A DNA stretch of 64,000 nt from Agelas oroides. Lineage: Eukaryota > Porifera > Demospongiae > Agelasida > Agelasidae. The notes beneath the pieces are model-generated. The model was not told where the DNA came from. It did not search any database and saw only the letters and a program-made list of their open reading frames with translations. Where the stretch lies: NCBI GenBank assembly GCA_949130485.1, contig OX422189.1, positions 10,439,177-10,503,176 on the forward strand, given 5' to 3'. The position numbers were made by a program, and so were the translations under genes. This document shows, piece by piece, positions 46,365 to 58,504 of this stretch (positions are counted from its first letter, which is position 1; every line of letters starts with the position of its first letter).

Positions 46365-46470
46365 GAAGGCAATTGGATATTGCACTCTTGTGCTGTATTT
46401 TCACTCGCCGTGGCTCGTGAAAATACGGCCACACACTCATGCAATATCCAGCCATATTGCCTTCTCACCC
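46365..46470. repeat. Imperfect palindrome
   Basis: GAGAAGGCAATTGGATATTG is mirrored by ATATTGCCTTCTC at the right; the core is TTTTCACTCGCCGTGGCTCG / GTGAAAAT. Confidence 0.8.
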
Positions 46471-46821
46471 ATCAAATAATATAACCTGTTACCTAGGCAA
46501 CATGTAAGAATGTGCATACAACCTGTTACCTAGGCAATGTGTAAGAATGTTGCTTATATCTGGTCCAGTGTGTTGCCTAAGTAATAGTTAATTACGTATT
46601 TATTAAACCATCTGCAGTTGTGGCCAGTGAATGTTGCAAGATTGTTGCTATTGAACAAACCTAGTGTGACAAGACATGTACCCTCCTCCACCAGACCTTA
46701 CCAACACTCACACCCTTCTATACACACGTTTCCTCTGCCTGTACACTTTCACCCACACCCTCCACCCAACACACCACCCCACACACCCTCCACCTCATGC
46801 ACCCACCATCCCACACACCCA

Positions 46822-48718
46822 CACACAGGCACAGGTCATGTGGTGTTGGCTAGAGACATCCCCACGAAGAATTTTTTTGCTCTCAAGATTGACTCTCAGA
46901 GATGATTCTGGTGAGACGAGTGGAGCACTCAACAGCGAGAAATCCATTCTTCCATTCTGCATTCAACATGTGAGTCTGCCTCACTTCTCTCCACCTCCCT
47001 CTCTTTCCTCCCCCTCCTCCCTCCCCCTCCTCCCTTCCTCCCTCCCTCCTCCCTCCCCCTCCTCCCTCCCCCTCCTCCCTCCCCCTCCTCCCTCCCCTCC
47101 CTTCCCCTCCTCCCTCCCCTCCTCCCTCCCACTCCTCCCTCCCCTCCCTCCCCTCCTCCCTCCCTCCCCTCCCTCTCCCCTCTCCCTCTCCCATTTCCCT
47201 CCACCTTCCTCCATCCTTCCCCTTGCCTCCTCCCAACCCTCCCTCTCTTCCGTAACCCTACTCCCACTCCCTCCTTCCCCTCCTCCCTCCCTCTTCCCTT
47301 TTCCTCCCCTTCCTCTCTCCCCTCCTTCCTCCCCTCCTCCCTCCCCTCCACCCTTCCCCCTCCACCCCTCCCCTCCCTCCCCTCCTCCCTCCCCCTCCTC
47401 CCTCTCTCCCCTCCCTCTTCCCTCCCCCTCCCTCTCCCCTCCCTCCCTCTCTTCCCTCCTCCCTCTTTCCTCCCTCTCTTCCCTCCCCCTCTTCCCTCCC
47501 TCTCCCTTTCCTGATTCCTTTCCCTCAGGACTGCTTCCCCTCCCCTCCCTCCTTTCCCTTCTCTCTTTTCTCCGTCCCCTCACCTCCCTCTTCCCTCCTT
47601 CCCCTTCCATCCCTCCTTCCCTCTCTCCTCCCTCCTTCCCCTTCCACCCTCTCTCCCCTCCCCCTCACCCCCCTCCTCCCTCCATCCCTCTTCCCTCCCC
47701 CTCCCTCTTCCTCACCCTTCCTCTCTTCTCTCCCCCTCCTCCCCTTCCATCCTCCCTCCCCCTCTTTCCTCCTCCCCTCCCCCTCTTTCCTACCCCTCTT
47801 CCCTCCCCTCCCTTTCTTCTCTCCCCTCTTCCCTCCCCTCCCCCTCCCTCTCCCTCTCATTTCTAACCTTGCTACCCCTCCCCTCCCTCTCCCTCTTTTC
47901 TAATCTTACTCTCCCTTCCCTCCTCCCTCCCCCTCCTCCCTCCCCCTCCCTCCTCTCCCTTTTTTCCCTCTCCCCATTAGTCACCATCTATCATGGCACT
48001 TAAGTCTGTACTCTTCCCCCTCTCCCCCTCTCCCCCTCTCCTCCCCCTCTCCCCCTCTCCCCCTCTCCTCTCCCCCTCCCTCTCTCCCCCTCTTCCCCTC
48101 CCTCTCTCCCCCTTTACTCACCCCCTCTCCTCCCCCTCTTCCCCACGTTTTCAGTTGTCACTTGTGTTATTCAAGTGTATACTAGTAGAATAAGACTAGT
48201 GCTTTTGAACACTAGCTGTGTTCGCAGGCCACTTTCTGTCACTCGGAAAACTGTAGACGGCCTGGGAAATATTCCCACAAATGGTAGAAAGACTGATTCC
48301 ACATGGGCTCACCTCTCCTCCTGCGCACTGTGGTACGCCACAGTACCTGGCTTCACAGATCATCCAGAGACAGAGGCACGGGAAGGAGGTGGATTGGTGG
48401 GCACTTGGTATCTCATCTGTGAGATGCTTGTGGGGTAAGTGGGGATGTGGGTTGTGGAAAGTGGGTGGGTGTGGGCGGTGGTGAAATTTCATCTTTCCCA
48501 TTCTCCACATTTCTCTTTCCTCCTCTTTCTCCTTCATTCCCTCCCCTCCCTTTCTGTCCCCTTCCTTTCCTCCCTTTCTCCCTCTCCCTCTTCATCTTCC
48601 ATCCTCCGTGCTCTAGCTATCCACCAATTTTTGATGAACATCTGTTTTGTATCTACAAGATCCCAGAGAGGAAGACCAATACAGATCGACCCAAGTGCAA
48701 AAGATCTAGAGATGTGAT
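46822..48718 (+). pseudogene. AGC kinase (PKA/PRKX-like) pseudogene
   Basis: Three blocks follow a PKA-type catalytic domain. Block 1 (46825-46970): GTGHVVLARDIPTKNFFALK, then after a frame change SGALNSEKSILPF, matching the Gly loop, catalytic Lys and the ...HVNNEKSIL helix. Block 2 (about 48222-48436): [30 protein letters not shown], matching CGTPEYLAPE...VDWWALG, with a shift before ICEMLVG. Block 3 (48617-48718): YPPIFDEHLFCIYKIP, matching YPPFFD-NPFGIY, then a stop. The HRD and DFG exons are missing, APE has become ASQ, and 1.15 kb of CT repeat replaces the middle. Intron-like borders remain, so this looks like a decayed duplicated gene, not a retrocopy. Confidence 0.75.
46980..48130 (+). 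repeat. 1.15-kb polypyrimidine tract
   Basis: CCCCTCCTCCCT-type sequence with almost no purines, inside the kinase pseudogene. It fits the sense-strand CT rule of intact introns. ORFs of 110-396 codons on both strands here are compositional artefacts. Confidence 0.97.
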
Positions 48719-50149
48719 ATGAAGGCTTGGGAGCTTGAAGGTGTGTGGGTGCATGAGTATGTGAAGCGGTGTGTGGGGTGTGGGTGAGGGGTGTGTGGGG
48801 GGAAGGGTGTGGAATGAGTGGGAGAGGAAGATAGAGGGTGTGAGGGAGATACCATTATTGAGTGCTCCTCTCCCAAGACGTCAAGATGGTGATGTACTCG
48901 ACTTAAAGAGTAAAACTTGTGTTGCACTCTTGTGTGCATGGCTTGTCCAAGAAAATATACTCTGCTGCCTGCTTAAATCTGTCCTGTGTCTCTCCCCTCT
49001 TGCCCCCCTTTCTATTTTTCCCATCTAGTCTAAATAAATCTGAAGTATATTCCGAAGCAGCAAGATGTGTGCATGCCAACAAACTGAACCTACCAATATG
49101 CATGGCTTGTGTTGTCTTAAAATATCCTGCTGTCTGTTGTTCTCGTGTTTCTCTTCCCTCTTGCCCCTCCCAATTCCCTTCTAGTCTCACACGGAATACT
49201 CCACATCGTAAAGCAGTCCTCTAAACAGCAAGACTTAGTACAAGACTTCAAGGTACCTAGTGTAGATATTAACTACATTTTGCCTTTGGCAGAATGCAGG
49301 TGTGTGCAGGTAGGTTAGGAGGTAGCTAAATACTGTGAATGCATATTTAGCACGTTACTTAAGTGCCTGACAAACTGGTGAGGTTTGTACCAGGTGTAGG
49401 TTAGGGTGTAGGTAAATGCACACATACTTATTTTCTATTACAATGCAGTTGTGAACATTGTTCACAACTGTGTTAAGTTTGGGGCTCCATGATGCTTTGT
49501 ATTGCTTTCGGTTTTTGTAACCAGCGTTGTGTTTTGCAGGTGGTACTTTAGCTTTCGTAGGTAGAAATAGAAACTGATGCAATTTAGTTTGTGTTTTTGT
49601 TTGTGCAGTTAAGAGCTAATTAGCCTACACTTAGCTACTATTTTTTTTAATATTCTGAACTGTATATAATCAGAATTGTAGCATTGCAGGTAAATACCAG
49701 TTGCATTTCAAGGTGCAACTGATTTACAGCTGACTGTCTGCCCCAATAGCACGTAATGTCCATTGTTCTCACAATTTTGTGAGAATTGTAATCATGTATG
49801 TATGTTGGGCAGGTAAATGCTTCCCTTATGGTAATTACATAGATCTATATCTAGCATGCATCTATCATGGGGAGAAATGGTAGAGCTACTTGTGATGGTC
49901 ACTGAGAGGAGGTTTGGAGGTCACATCTATGCATGGAAGCAGTGCTGGGCTAGTGAAAAGATGGTGCCAACCCTATTCTGAATGTATAGTCTCAACTGGC
50001 TTTTCTGAAAGCCATTAACACACAAAAGACCTTTGCCCCTCTTACCTGTCCCTGTCCTTCTCATCCATGTTCCTGTCCATCTATCCCTGTTCATATTCCT
50101 GTCCCTGTCTATCTGTTCCTCTCCCTGTCCATGTATCCCTATAGTATAT
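48719..50149. other. Intergenic with one local duplication
   Basis: GCATGGCTTGTCC...CCATCTAGTCTAA (48939-49032) is repeated as GCATGGCTTGTGT...TTCTAGTCTCA (49100-49189). The rest, including 49200-50150, shows no gene or repeat I can name. Confidence 0.6.
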
Positions 50150-51044
50150 GCAGTGATGTGCGATAGTATATGCATTGATGTAATATTGCATGCAGTGATG
50201 TGCTATAGTATATGCTGTGATGTACTATAGCATGCAGTGATGTGCAATAGTATATGTAGTGATTTACAACAGCATGCAGTGAATGTGCAATGGTATATGC
50301 AGTGTTGTACTGTAGCATCAGTGATGTGGAATAGTGTATGCAGTGATACACTATAACATCCAGTGATGTGCAATAGTATATTCAGTGATATGCAATAGCA
50401 TGCAGCAATGTGCAATAGTATATGCAGTGATGTGAAATAGTATATGCAGTGATGTGCAATAGTATTTGCAGTGATGTGCAATAGCATGCAGGAATGTGCA
50501 GTAGTATACGCAGTGATGTAATATAGCATGCAGTGATGTGCAATAGTATATGCAGTGGTGTAATGCATGCAGTGATGTGCAATAGTGTATGCAGTGATGT
50601 ACTATCGCAGCAGTGATATGCAATAGTATATTTAGTGATTTACTATAGCGTGCAGTGAATGTGCAATGGTATCTGCAGTGTTGTACTGTGGCATTCAGTG
50701 ATGTGGAAAGTGTATGCAGTGATGAGCTGTAGCATGCAGTGATGTGCAATAGTATATGCAGTGATATGCAATAGCATGCAGCAATGTGCAGTAGTGTATG
50801 CAGTGATGTAGCATGCAGTGATGTGCAGTAGTATATGCAGTGATATGCAATATTATATGCAGTGATGTAATATGGCATGCTGTGATCTGCAATAGTATAT
50901 GCAGTGATGTGCAATAGTATATGCAGTGATATGCTATAACGTGCAGTGATGTGTAATAGTATATTCAGTGATATGCGATAGCATCCAGCATTGTGCAGTA
51001 GTATAGCAGTGATGTAATATAAGATGCAGTGATGTGCAATAGTA

Positions 51045-51623
51045 CCGTATAGCGGGTTATTTTCGTGGGTGGAAATTTTCGTGAAAAGCTGGAAGAGGCC
51101 CTCAGAATTAAATTTCGTGGTTTTAAATTTCGTGGCTCGCATATAACGTAATGTGAACTTTGAACTCGGTACACGCGATGCTGTTTCGGCGAGGAACGTG
51201 TAGCCAGACTCTCACCGGAAAGAGTCTGGCTACGCGAGACTAGAGAAAAGATGGAGCGCTTCAGTGTCGAGTCTTGCATGGTAGGCTACCATGTCTACAA
51301 ACCACGAAGTCCGTTGGTGCTCGCATACCTGAACGAGAGGTACTGGTCCCGTTTCTTGGTCGTGCTTCTGCCCTGTTCCGTCACTTCTCTGTTGACTTCC
51401 TCCATGTATCACCACACACGAGACAGCTTGAGAAAGGGGACCCTACGGATCAAGGGCACTGTCAACTGGGCACAAGTAGCGAAAAAGAACGTCGCCCGGT
51501 CCGAACGTTAGCACAGAGCTACAGTGTGAGTAGAAAATTTCGTGGGTGGAAAATTTCGTGACACCAGAGTTGACCACGAAAATAACGAAAATTAGCACCC
51601 CACGGAAATAACCCGCCATACGG
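51045..51623. mobile_element. 579-bp inverted-repeat element inside the satellite
   Basis: Ends CCGTATAGCGGGTTATTTTC and (reverse complement of the right end) CCGTATGGCGGGTTATTTCC; TTTCGTGG motifs recur inside both arms. The interior holds a foldback (51195-51228) and frames of 86-95 codons (GYHVYKPRS) with a weak, frame-broken look of a HIRAN-type domain. Surrounding satellite is interrupted cleanly. Confidence 0.85.
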
Positions 51624-54600
51624 ATATGCAGTGATGTAATATAGGATATCAGTGATGTAATATAGGATATCAGTGATGTGTTACAAAATGCAGTGATGTG
51701 CAGTTGTATATGCAGTTATGTGCAATAGTATATGCAGGGATGTACTATAGCATGCAGTGATGTGCAATAGTATATGCAGTGATATGCAACAGCGTGCAGC
51801 AAGTGCAGTAGTATATGCAGTGACGTAGTAAGGCATGCAGTGATGTGCAATAGCATATGCAGTGATATGCAATAGTATGAGCAATGTGAAATAGTATATG
51901 CAGTTATGTGCAATGGTATATGCAGTGATGTACTCTAGCATGCAGCAATGTGCAATAGAATATGCAGTGATGTAATATAGTATGCAGTGATGTGCTATAG
52001 TATATGCAGTGATGTGCAGTAGTATATGCAGTGATGTACTATTGCATGCAGTGATGTGCAATAGATGCAGTGATATGCAATAGCATGCAGCAGTGCGCAG
52101 TAGTATGCAGTAATGTAATATTGCATGCAGTGACGTGCAATAGTGTATGCAGTGATGTACTATAGCATGCAGTGATGTGCAATAGTACATGCAGTGATTT
52201 ACAATAGCATGCAGTGAATGTGCAATGGCATATGCAGTGATATGCAATAGCATGCAACAATGTGCAGTAGTATATGGAGTGATGTAATATAACATGTAGT
52301 GATGTGCAATAGTATGTGCAGTGAGATGCAATAGTATATGCAATGATGTGAATAGTATATGTAGTGATATGCTATAACATGCAGTGATGTGCAGTAGTCT
52401 ATGCAGTGATGTAATATAACATGCAGTGATGTGCAATAGTATAGCAGTGATGTGCGATAGTATATGCAGTGATGTAATATGGCATGCAGTGATGTGCAAT
52501 AGTATATGCCCGGATGTACTATGGCATGCAGTGATGTGCAATTGTATATGCAGTGATGTGCATTAGTATATGCAGTGATTTAATATTGCAAGCAGTGATG
52601 TGCAATAGTGTATGCAGTGATGTACTATAGCTTATGTATAGTGATATGCAATAGTAATGTTGTGATGTGATATGCATGGCATGCAGTGATGTGCAATAGT
52701 ATATGCAGTGATGTGAAATACTAATGCAGTGGAATACTATAGTATATGCTGTGATCTGCTATAACATGCAGTGATGTGGACTAGTCTATGCAGTGATATG
52801 CAATAGCATGCAGCAATGTGCAGTAGTATATGCAGTGATGTAATATAACATGCAATGATGTGCAATGTATATGCAGTGATGTGCGATAGTATATGCGTGA
52901 TGTAATATGGGATGCAGTGATCTGCAATAGTATATGCCCGGATGTATGGCATGCAGTGATGTGCAATACTATATGCAGTGATGTGCTATAGTATATGCAG
53001 TGATGTAGTATAACTTGCAGTGATGTGCAATAGTATATGCAGTGATGTTATATAGTATATCAGTGATGTGTTATAAAATGCAGTGATATGCAAAAGTATA
53101 TGCAGTTATGTGCAATAGTATATGCAGGGATATACTATAGCATGCAGTGAAGTGCAATAGTATATGCAGTGATATGGAATAGCATGCAACAATGTGCAGT
53201 AGTATATGCAGTGATGTAATATAACTTGCAGTGATGTGCAATAGTATATGCAGTGATGTGCAATGGTATATGCAGTGATGTACTCTAGCATGCAGCAATG
53301 TACAATAGAATATGCAGTGATGTAATATAGTATGCAGTGATGTGCTATAGTGTATGCAGTGATGTGCAGTAGTATATGCCGTGATGTGAAATAGTATATG
53401 CAGTGATGTGCAATAGTATTTGCAGTGATGTGCAATAGCATGCAGGAATGTGCAGTAGTATACGCAGTGATGTAATATAACATGCAGTGATGTGCAATAG
53501 TATATGCAGTGATGTAATATTGCATGCAGTGATGTGCAATAGTGTATGCAGTGATGTACTATCGCAGCAGTGATATGCAATAGTATATTTAGTGATTTAC
53601 TATAGCGTGCAGTGAATGTGCAATGGTATCTGCAGTGTTGTATTGTGGCATTCAGTGATGTGCAATAGTATATGCAGTGATGTGCAATGGTATATGCAAT
53701 GATGTACTCTAGCGTGCAGCAATGTGCAATAGAATATGCAGTGATGTAATATAGTATGCAGTGATGTGCAATGGTATATGCAATGATGTACTCTAGCATG
53801 CAGCAATGTGCAATAGAATATGCAGTGATGTAATATAGTATGGAGTGATGTGCTATAGTATATACAGTGATGTGCAGTAGTATATGCCGTGGTGTGAAAT
53901 TGTATATGCAGTGATGTGCAATAGTATATGGAGTGAAATGCAATAGATTATGAAATGATGTAGTATATATATATGCAGTGTTGTACTATAGCATGCAGTG
54001 ATGTGCAATAGCATATGCAGTGATATGCAATAGCATGAGCAATGTGCAGTAGTATATGCAGTGATGTAATATAGCTTGCAGTGATGTGCAATAGTATATG
54101 GAGTGAAATGCAATAGATTATGCAATGTTGTACTATAGCATGCCGTGATGTGCAATAGTATATGCGTTATACTATAACATCCAGTGATGTGCAATAGCAT
54201 ATGCAGTGATATGCAATAGCATGCAGCAATGTGCAATAGTATATGCAGTGATGTGATATAACTTGCAGTGATGTGTAATAGTATATGCGGTGATGTACAA
54301 TGGTATATGCAGTGATGTACTCAAGCATGCAGCAATGTGCAATAGTATATGCAGTGATGTGATATAACTTGCAGTGATGTGTAATAGTATATGCGGTGAT
54401 GTACAATGGTATATGCAGTGATGTACTCAAGCATGCAGCAATGTGCAATAGAACGTGCAGTGATGTAATATAGCATGCAGTGATGTGCTATAGTATATGC
54501 AGTGATGTGCAGTAGTATATGCCGTGATGTGAAATAGTATATGCAGTGATGTGCAATAGTATATGCAGTGATGTACTATAGCATGCATTGATGTGCAATA

Positions 54601-57600
54601 GTATATGCAGTGATATGCAATAGCATGCAGCAATGTGCAGTAGTATATGCAGTGATGTAATATAACATGCAGTGATGTACAATAGTATATGCAGTGATGT
54701 GCAATAGTATATGCAGTGATGTAGTATGGCATGCAGTGATGTGGAATAGTTTATGCAGGTTGTACTATAGCATGCAGTGATGTGCAATAGTGTATGCAGT
54801 TACATACGATAACATCCAGTGATGTGCAATAGCATATGCGGTGGTATGCAATAGCATGCAGCAATGTGCAATAGTATATGCAGTGATGTAATATAGCTTG
54901 CAGTCATGTGTAATAGTATATGCTGTGATGTGCAATGGTATATGCAGTGATGTACTCTAGCATGCAGCAATGTGCAGTAGAATATGCAGTGATGTAATAT
55001 AGCATGCAGTGATGTTGTGTAGTATATGCCGTGATATGCAGTAGTATATGCAGTGATGTAGTATTGCATGCAGTGATGTGCAACAATAGATGCAGTGATA
55101 CTCAATAGCATGCAGCAATGCGCAGTAGTATGTGCAGTAATGTAATATTGCATGCAGTGATTTACAATAGCATGCAGTGAATGTGCAATGGCATATGCAG
55201 TGATATGCAATAGCATGCAGCAAAGTGCAGTAGTATATGCAGTGATGTAATATAACATGCAGTGGTGTGCAATAGTATATGCAGTGGTGTAATATAACAT
55301 GCAGTGGTGTGCAATAGTATATGCAGTGATGTAATATAACATGCAGTGGTGTGCAATAGTATATGGAGTGAAATGCAATAGATTATGCAATAATGTAGTA
55401 TGGCATGCAGTGATGTGCAATAGTTTATGCAGTTATATACTACAACATCCAGTGATGTGCAATAGCATATGCAGTGATATGTAATAGCATGCAGCGATGT
55501 GCAATAGTATATGCAGTGATGTAATATAGCTTGCAGTGATGTGTAATAGTATATGCAGTAATGTACAATGGTATATGCAGTGATGTACTCTAGCATGCAG
55601 CAATGTTCAATAGAATATGCAGTGATGTAATATAGCATGCAGTGATGTGCTATAGTATATGCAGTGATGTGCAGTAGTGTATGCAGTGATTTACAATAGC
55701 ATGCAGTGATGTAATATGAATGGCAGAGTGATGTTCAATAGTATGTGCGTGATGTGGAATAGTATATGCAGTGATGTGCAATAGTATATGCAGTGATATG
55801 CTATAATATGCAGATGTGCAATAGTATATGCTGTGATATGCTATAACATGCAGTGATGTGCAATAGTATATGCAGTGATATGCAAAGCATGCAGCAATGT
55901 GCAGTAGTATATGCAGTGATATAATACATCATGCAGTGAATTGCAATAGTATATGGAGTTTTGTAATATGGCATGCAGGATGTGCAATAGTATATGCAGT
56001 GATGTGCAATAGTGTATGCAGTGATGTAATATTGCATGCAGTGATGTGCAATAGTGTATGCAGTGATGTACTATGGCATGCAGTGATGTGCAATAGTATA
56101 TGCAGTGATTTACAATAGCATGCAGTGAATGTGCAATGGCATATGCAGTGATATGCAATAGCATGCAGCAATGTGCAGTAGTATATGCAGTGATGTAATA
56201 AACATGCAGTGGTGTGCAATAGTATATGCAATGATGTGCAATAGATTATGCGGTGGTGTACTCTAGCATGCAGGAAAGTGCAATAATGCAGTGATGTAAT
56301 ATAGCATGCAGTGATGTGCAGTAGTATAAGCAGTGATTACTATTGCATGCATTGATGTGCAACAATAGATGCACTGATATGCAATAGCATGCAGCAATGC
56401 GCAATAGTATATGCAGTAATGTAATATTGCATGCAGTGATGTGCAGTAGTGTATGCAGTGATGTACTATAGCATGCAGTGATGTGCAATAGTACATGCAG
56501 TGATGTGCAATAGTACATGCAGTGATTTACAATAGCATGCAGTGAATGTGCAATGGCATATGCAGTGATATGCAATAGCCTGCAGCAATGTGCAGTAGTA
56601 TATGCAGTGATGTAATATAACATGCAGTGATGTGCAATAGTATACGCAGTGATATGCAATAGCATGCAGCAATGTGCAGTAGTATATACAGTGATTAAAT
56701 ATAACATGCAGTGGTGTGCAATAGTATATGCAGTGATGTAATATTGCATGCAGTGATGTGCAATAGTGTATGCAGTGATGTACTATAGCAAGCAGTGATT
56801 TGCAATAGTATATGCAGTGATTTACAATAGCATGCAGTGAATGTGAATGGTATATGCAGTGTTGTACTGTAGCATTCAGTGATGTGGAAGTGTATGCTGT
56901 AATATGGGATAGCATGCAGCAATGTGCAGTAGTATATTCAGTGATGTAGTTTGGCATGCAGTGATGTAATATAGCTTGCAGTGATGTGCAATAGTATATG
57001 CAGTGATGTGCAATGGTATATGCAATGATGTACTCTACCAGGCAGCAATGTGCAATAGAATATGCAGTGATGTAATGTAGGATGCAGTGATGTGCTATAG
57101 TATATGCAGTGATGTGAAATAGTATATGCAGTGATGTGCAATAGTATATGCAGTGATGTACTATAGCATGCATTGATGTGCAATAGTATATGCAGTGATA
57201 TGCAATAGCTGCAGCAATGTGCAGTAGTACATGCAGTGATGTAATATAACTTGCAGTGATGTGTAATAGTATATGCAGTGATGTACAGTGGTATATGCAG
57301 TGATGTAGTCAAGCATGCAGCAATGTGCAATAGAACGTGCAGTGATGTAATATAGTATGCAGTGATGTGCTATAGTATATGCAGTGATGTACTCAAGCAT
57401 GCAGCAATGTGCAATAGAACGTGCAGTGATGTAATATAGTATGCAGTGATGTGCTATAGTATATGCAGTGATGTGCAGTAATATATGCCGTGATGTGAAA
57501 TAGTATATGCAGTGATGTGCAATAGTATATGCAGTGATGTACTATAGCATGCATTGATGTGCAATAGTATATGCAGTGATATGCAATAGCATGAGCAATG

Positions 57601-58068
57601 TGCAGTAGTATATGCAGTGATGTAATATAAAATGCAGTGATGTGTAATAGTATATGCAGTGATGTGCAATGGTATATGCAGTGATGTACTCTAGCATGCA
57701 GCAATGTGCAATAGAATATGCAGTGATGTAATATAGCATGCAGTGATGTACAGTATATGCAGTGATGTGCAATGGCATATGCAGTGATATGCAATAGCAT
57801 GCAGCAATGTGCAGTAGTATATGCAGTGATGTAATATAACATGCAGTGGTGTGCAATAGTGTATGCAGTGATGTGCAATAGATTATGCAATGATGTAGTA
57901 TGGCATGCAGTGATGTGCAATAGTTTATGCAGTGTTGTACTATAGCATGCAGTGATTTACAATAGCATGCAGTGATTGTGCAGTGGTATATGCAGTGTTG
58001 TACTGTAGCATTCAGTGTTGTGGAATAGTGTATGCGTGATGAGCTGTGCATGCAGTGATGTGCAATAG

Positions 58069-58329
58069 CAAGAGCGCATAAGAACGGGCGGCTAGAGTAA
58101 GAACGTGTAACTCCAATAGAAGCCCGTAGTCCGGGCAAAATTATTGAACCGTACTAAAAATAGAACATCCGGTCACGTGTGCGCTTAGCAACAATGCATA
58201 AGGGCTTATGTCAACGCAGCGTGCGCAGTGCGTGTTACTATTTTTAGTACTGGCGGTAAATTCCGCCCGGTTTCGAATTTTACGTAGTTACACGCTCTTA
58301 CTCTAGCCGCCCGTTCTTATGCGCTCTTG
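58069..58329. mobile_element. 261-bp MITE with near-perfect ends and 6-bp target duplication
   Basis: Starts CAAGAGCGCATAAGAACGGG and ends with the reverse complement; more than 40 bp of each arm pair with one mismatch. CAATAG is duplicated at 58063-58068 and 58330-58335, restoring the satellite unit when the element is removed. The interior is GC-rich with no open frame. Arm identity suggests a recent insertion. Confidence 0.93.
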
Positions 58330-58504
58330 CAATAGTATATGCAGTGATACACTTTAACATCCAGTGATGTGCAATAGTATATTCAATGATATGTAATAGC
58401 ATGCAGCAATGTGTGATAGTATATGCAGTGATGTGCAATAGTATATGTAGTGATGTTAATAGTATTTGCAGTGATGTGCAATAGTATATGCAGTGATATA
58501 CAAT

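Larger units (their letters stand above)
50150..58500. repeat. 8.3-kb satellite array, 20/22-bp units
   Basis: Hundreds of diverged copies of two related units, roughly GTGATGTGCAATAGTATATG-CA (22 bp) and GTGATGTAATATAGCATGCA (20 bp), often alternating to make a 42-bp period. Some blocks of several hundred bases are near duplicates (for example 50500-50700 and 53480-53680), showing segmental amplification. Because 42 is a multiple of three, the minus strand shows long ORFs (HITAYTIAHHC type) that are artefacts. Confidence 0.95.

Noticed and set aside
46676-47866. 396-codon Pro/Ser/Leu ORF
   Set aside because: Pure polypyrimidine composition; equally long Gly/Glu/Arg ORFs appear on the opposite strand.
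50351-51142. Long minus-strand ORFs of the HITAYTIAHHC type across 50.2-58.1 kb
   Set aside because: Direct products of the 42-bp (20+22) satellite period; recur in all phases.
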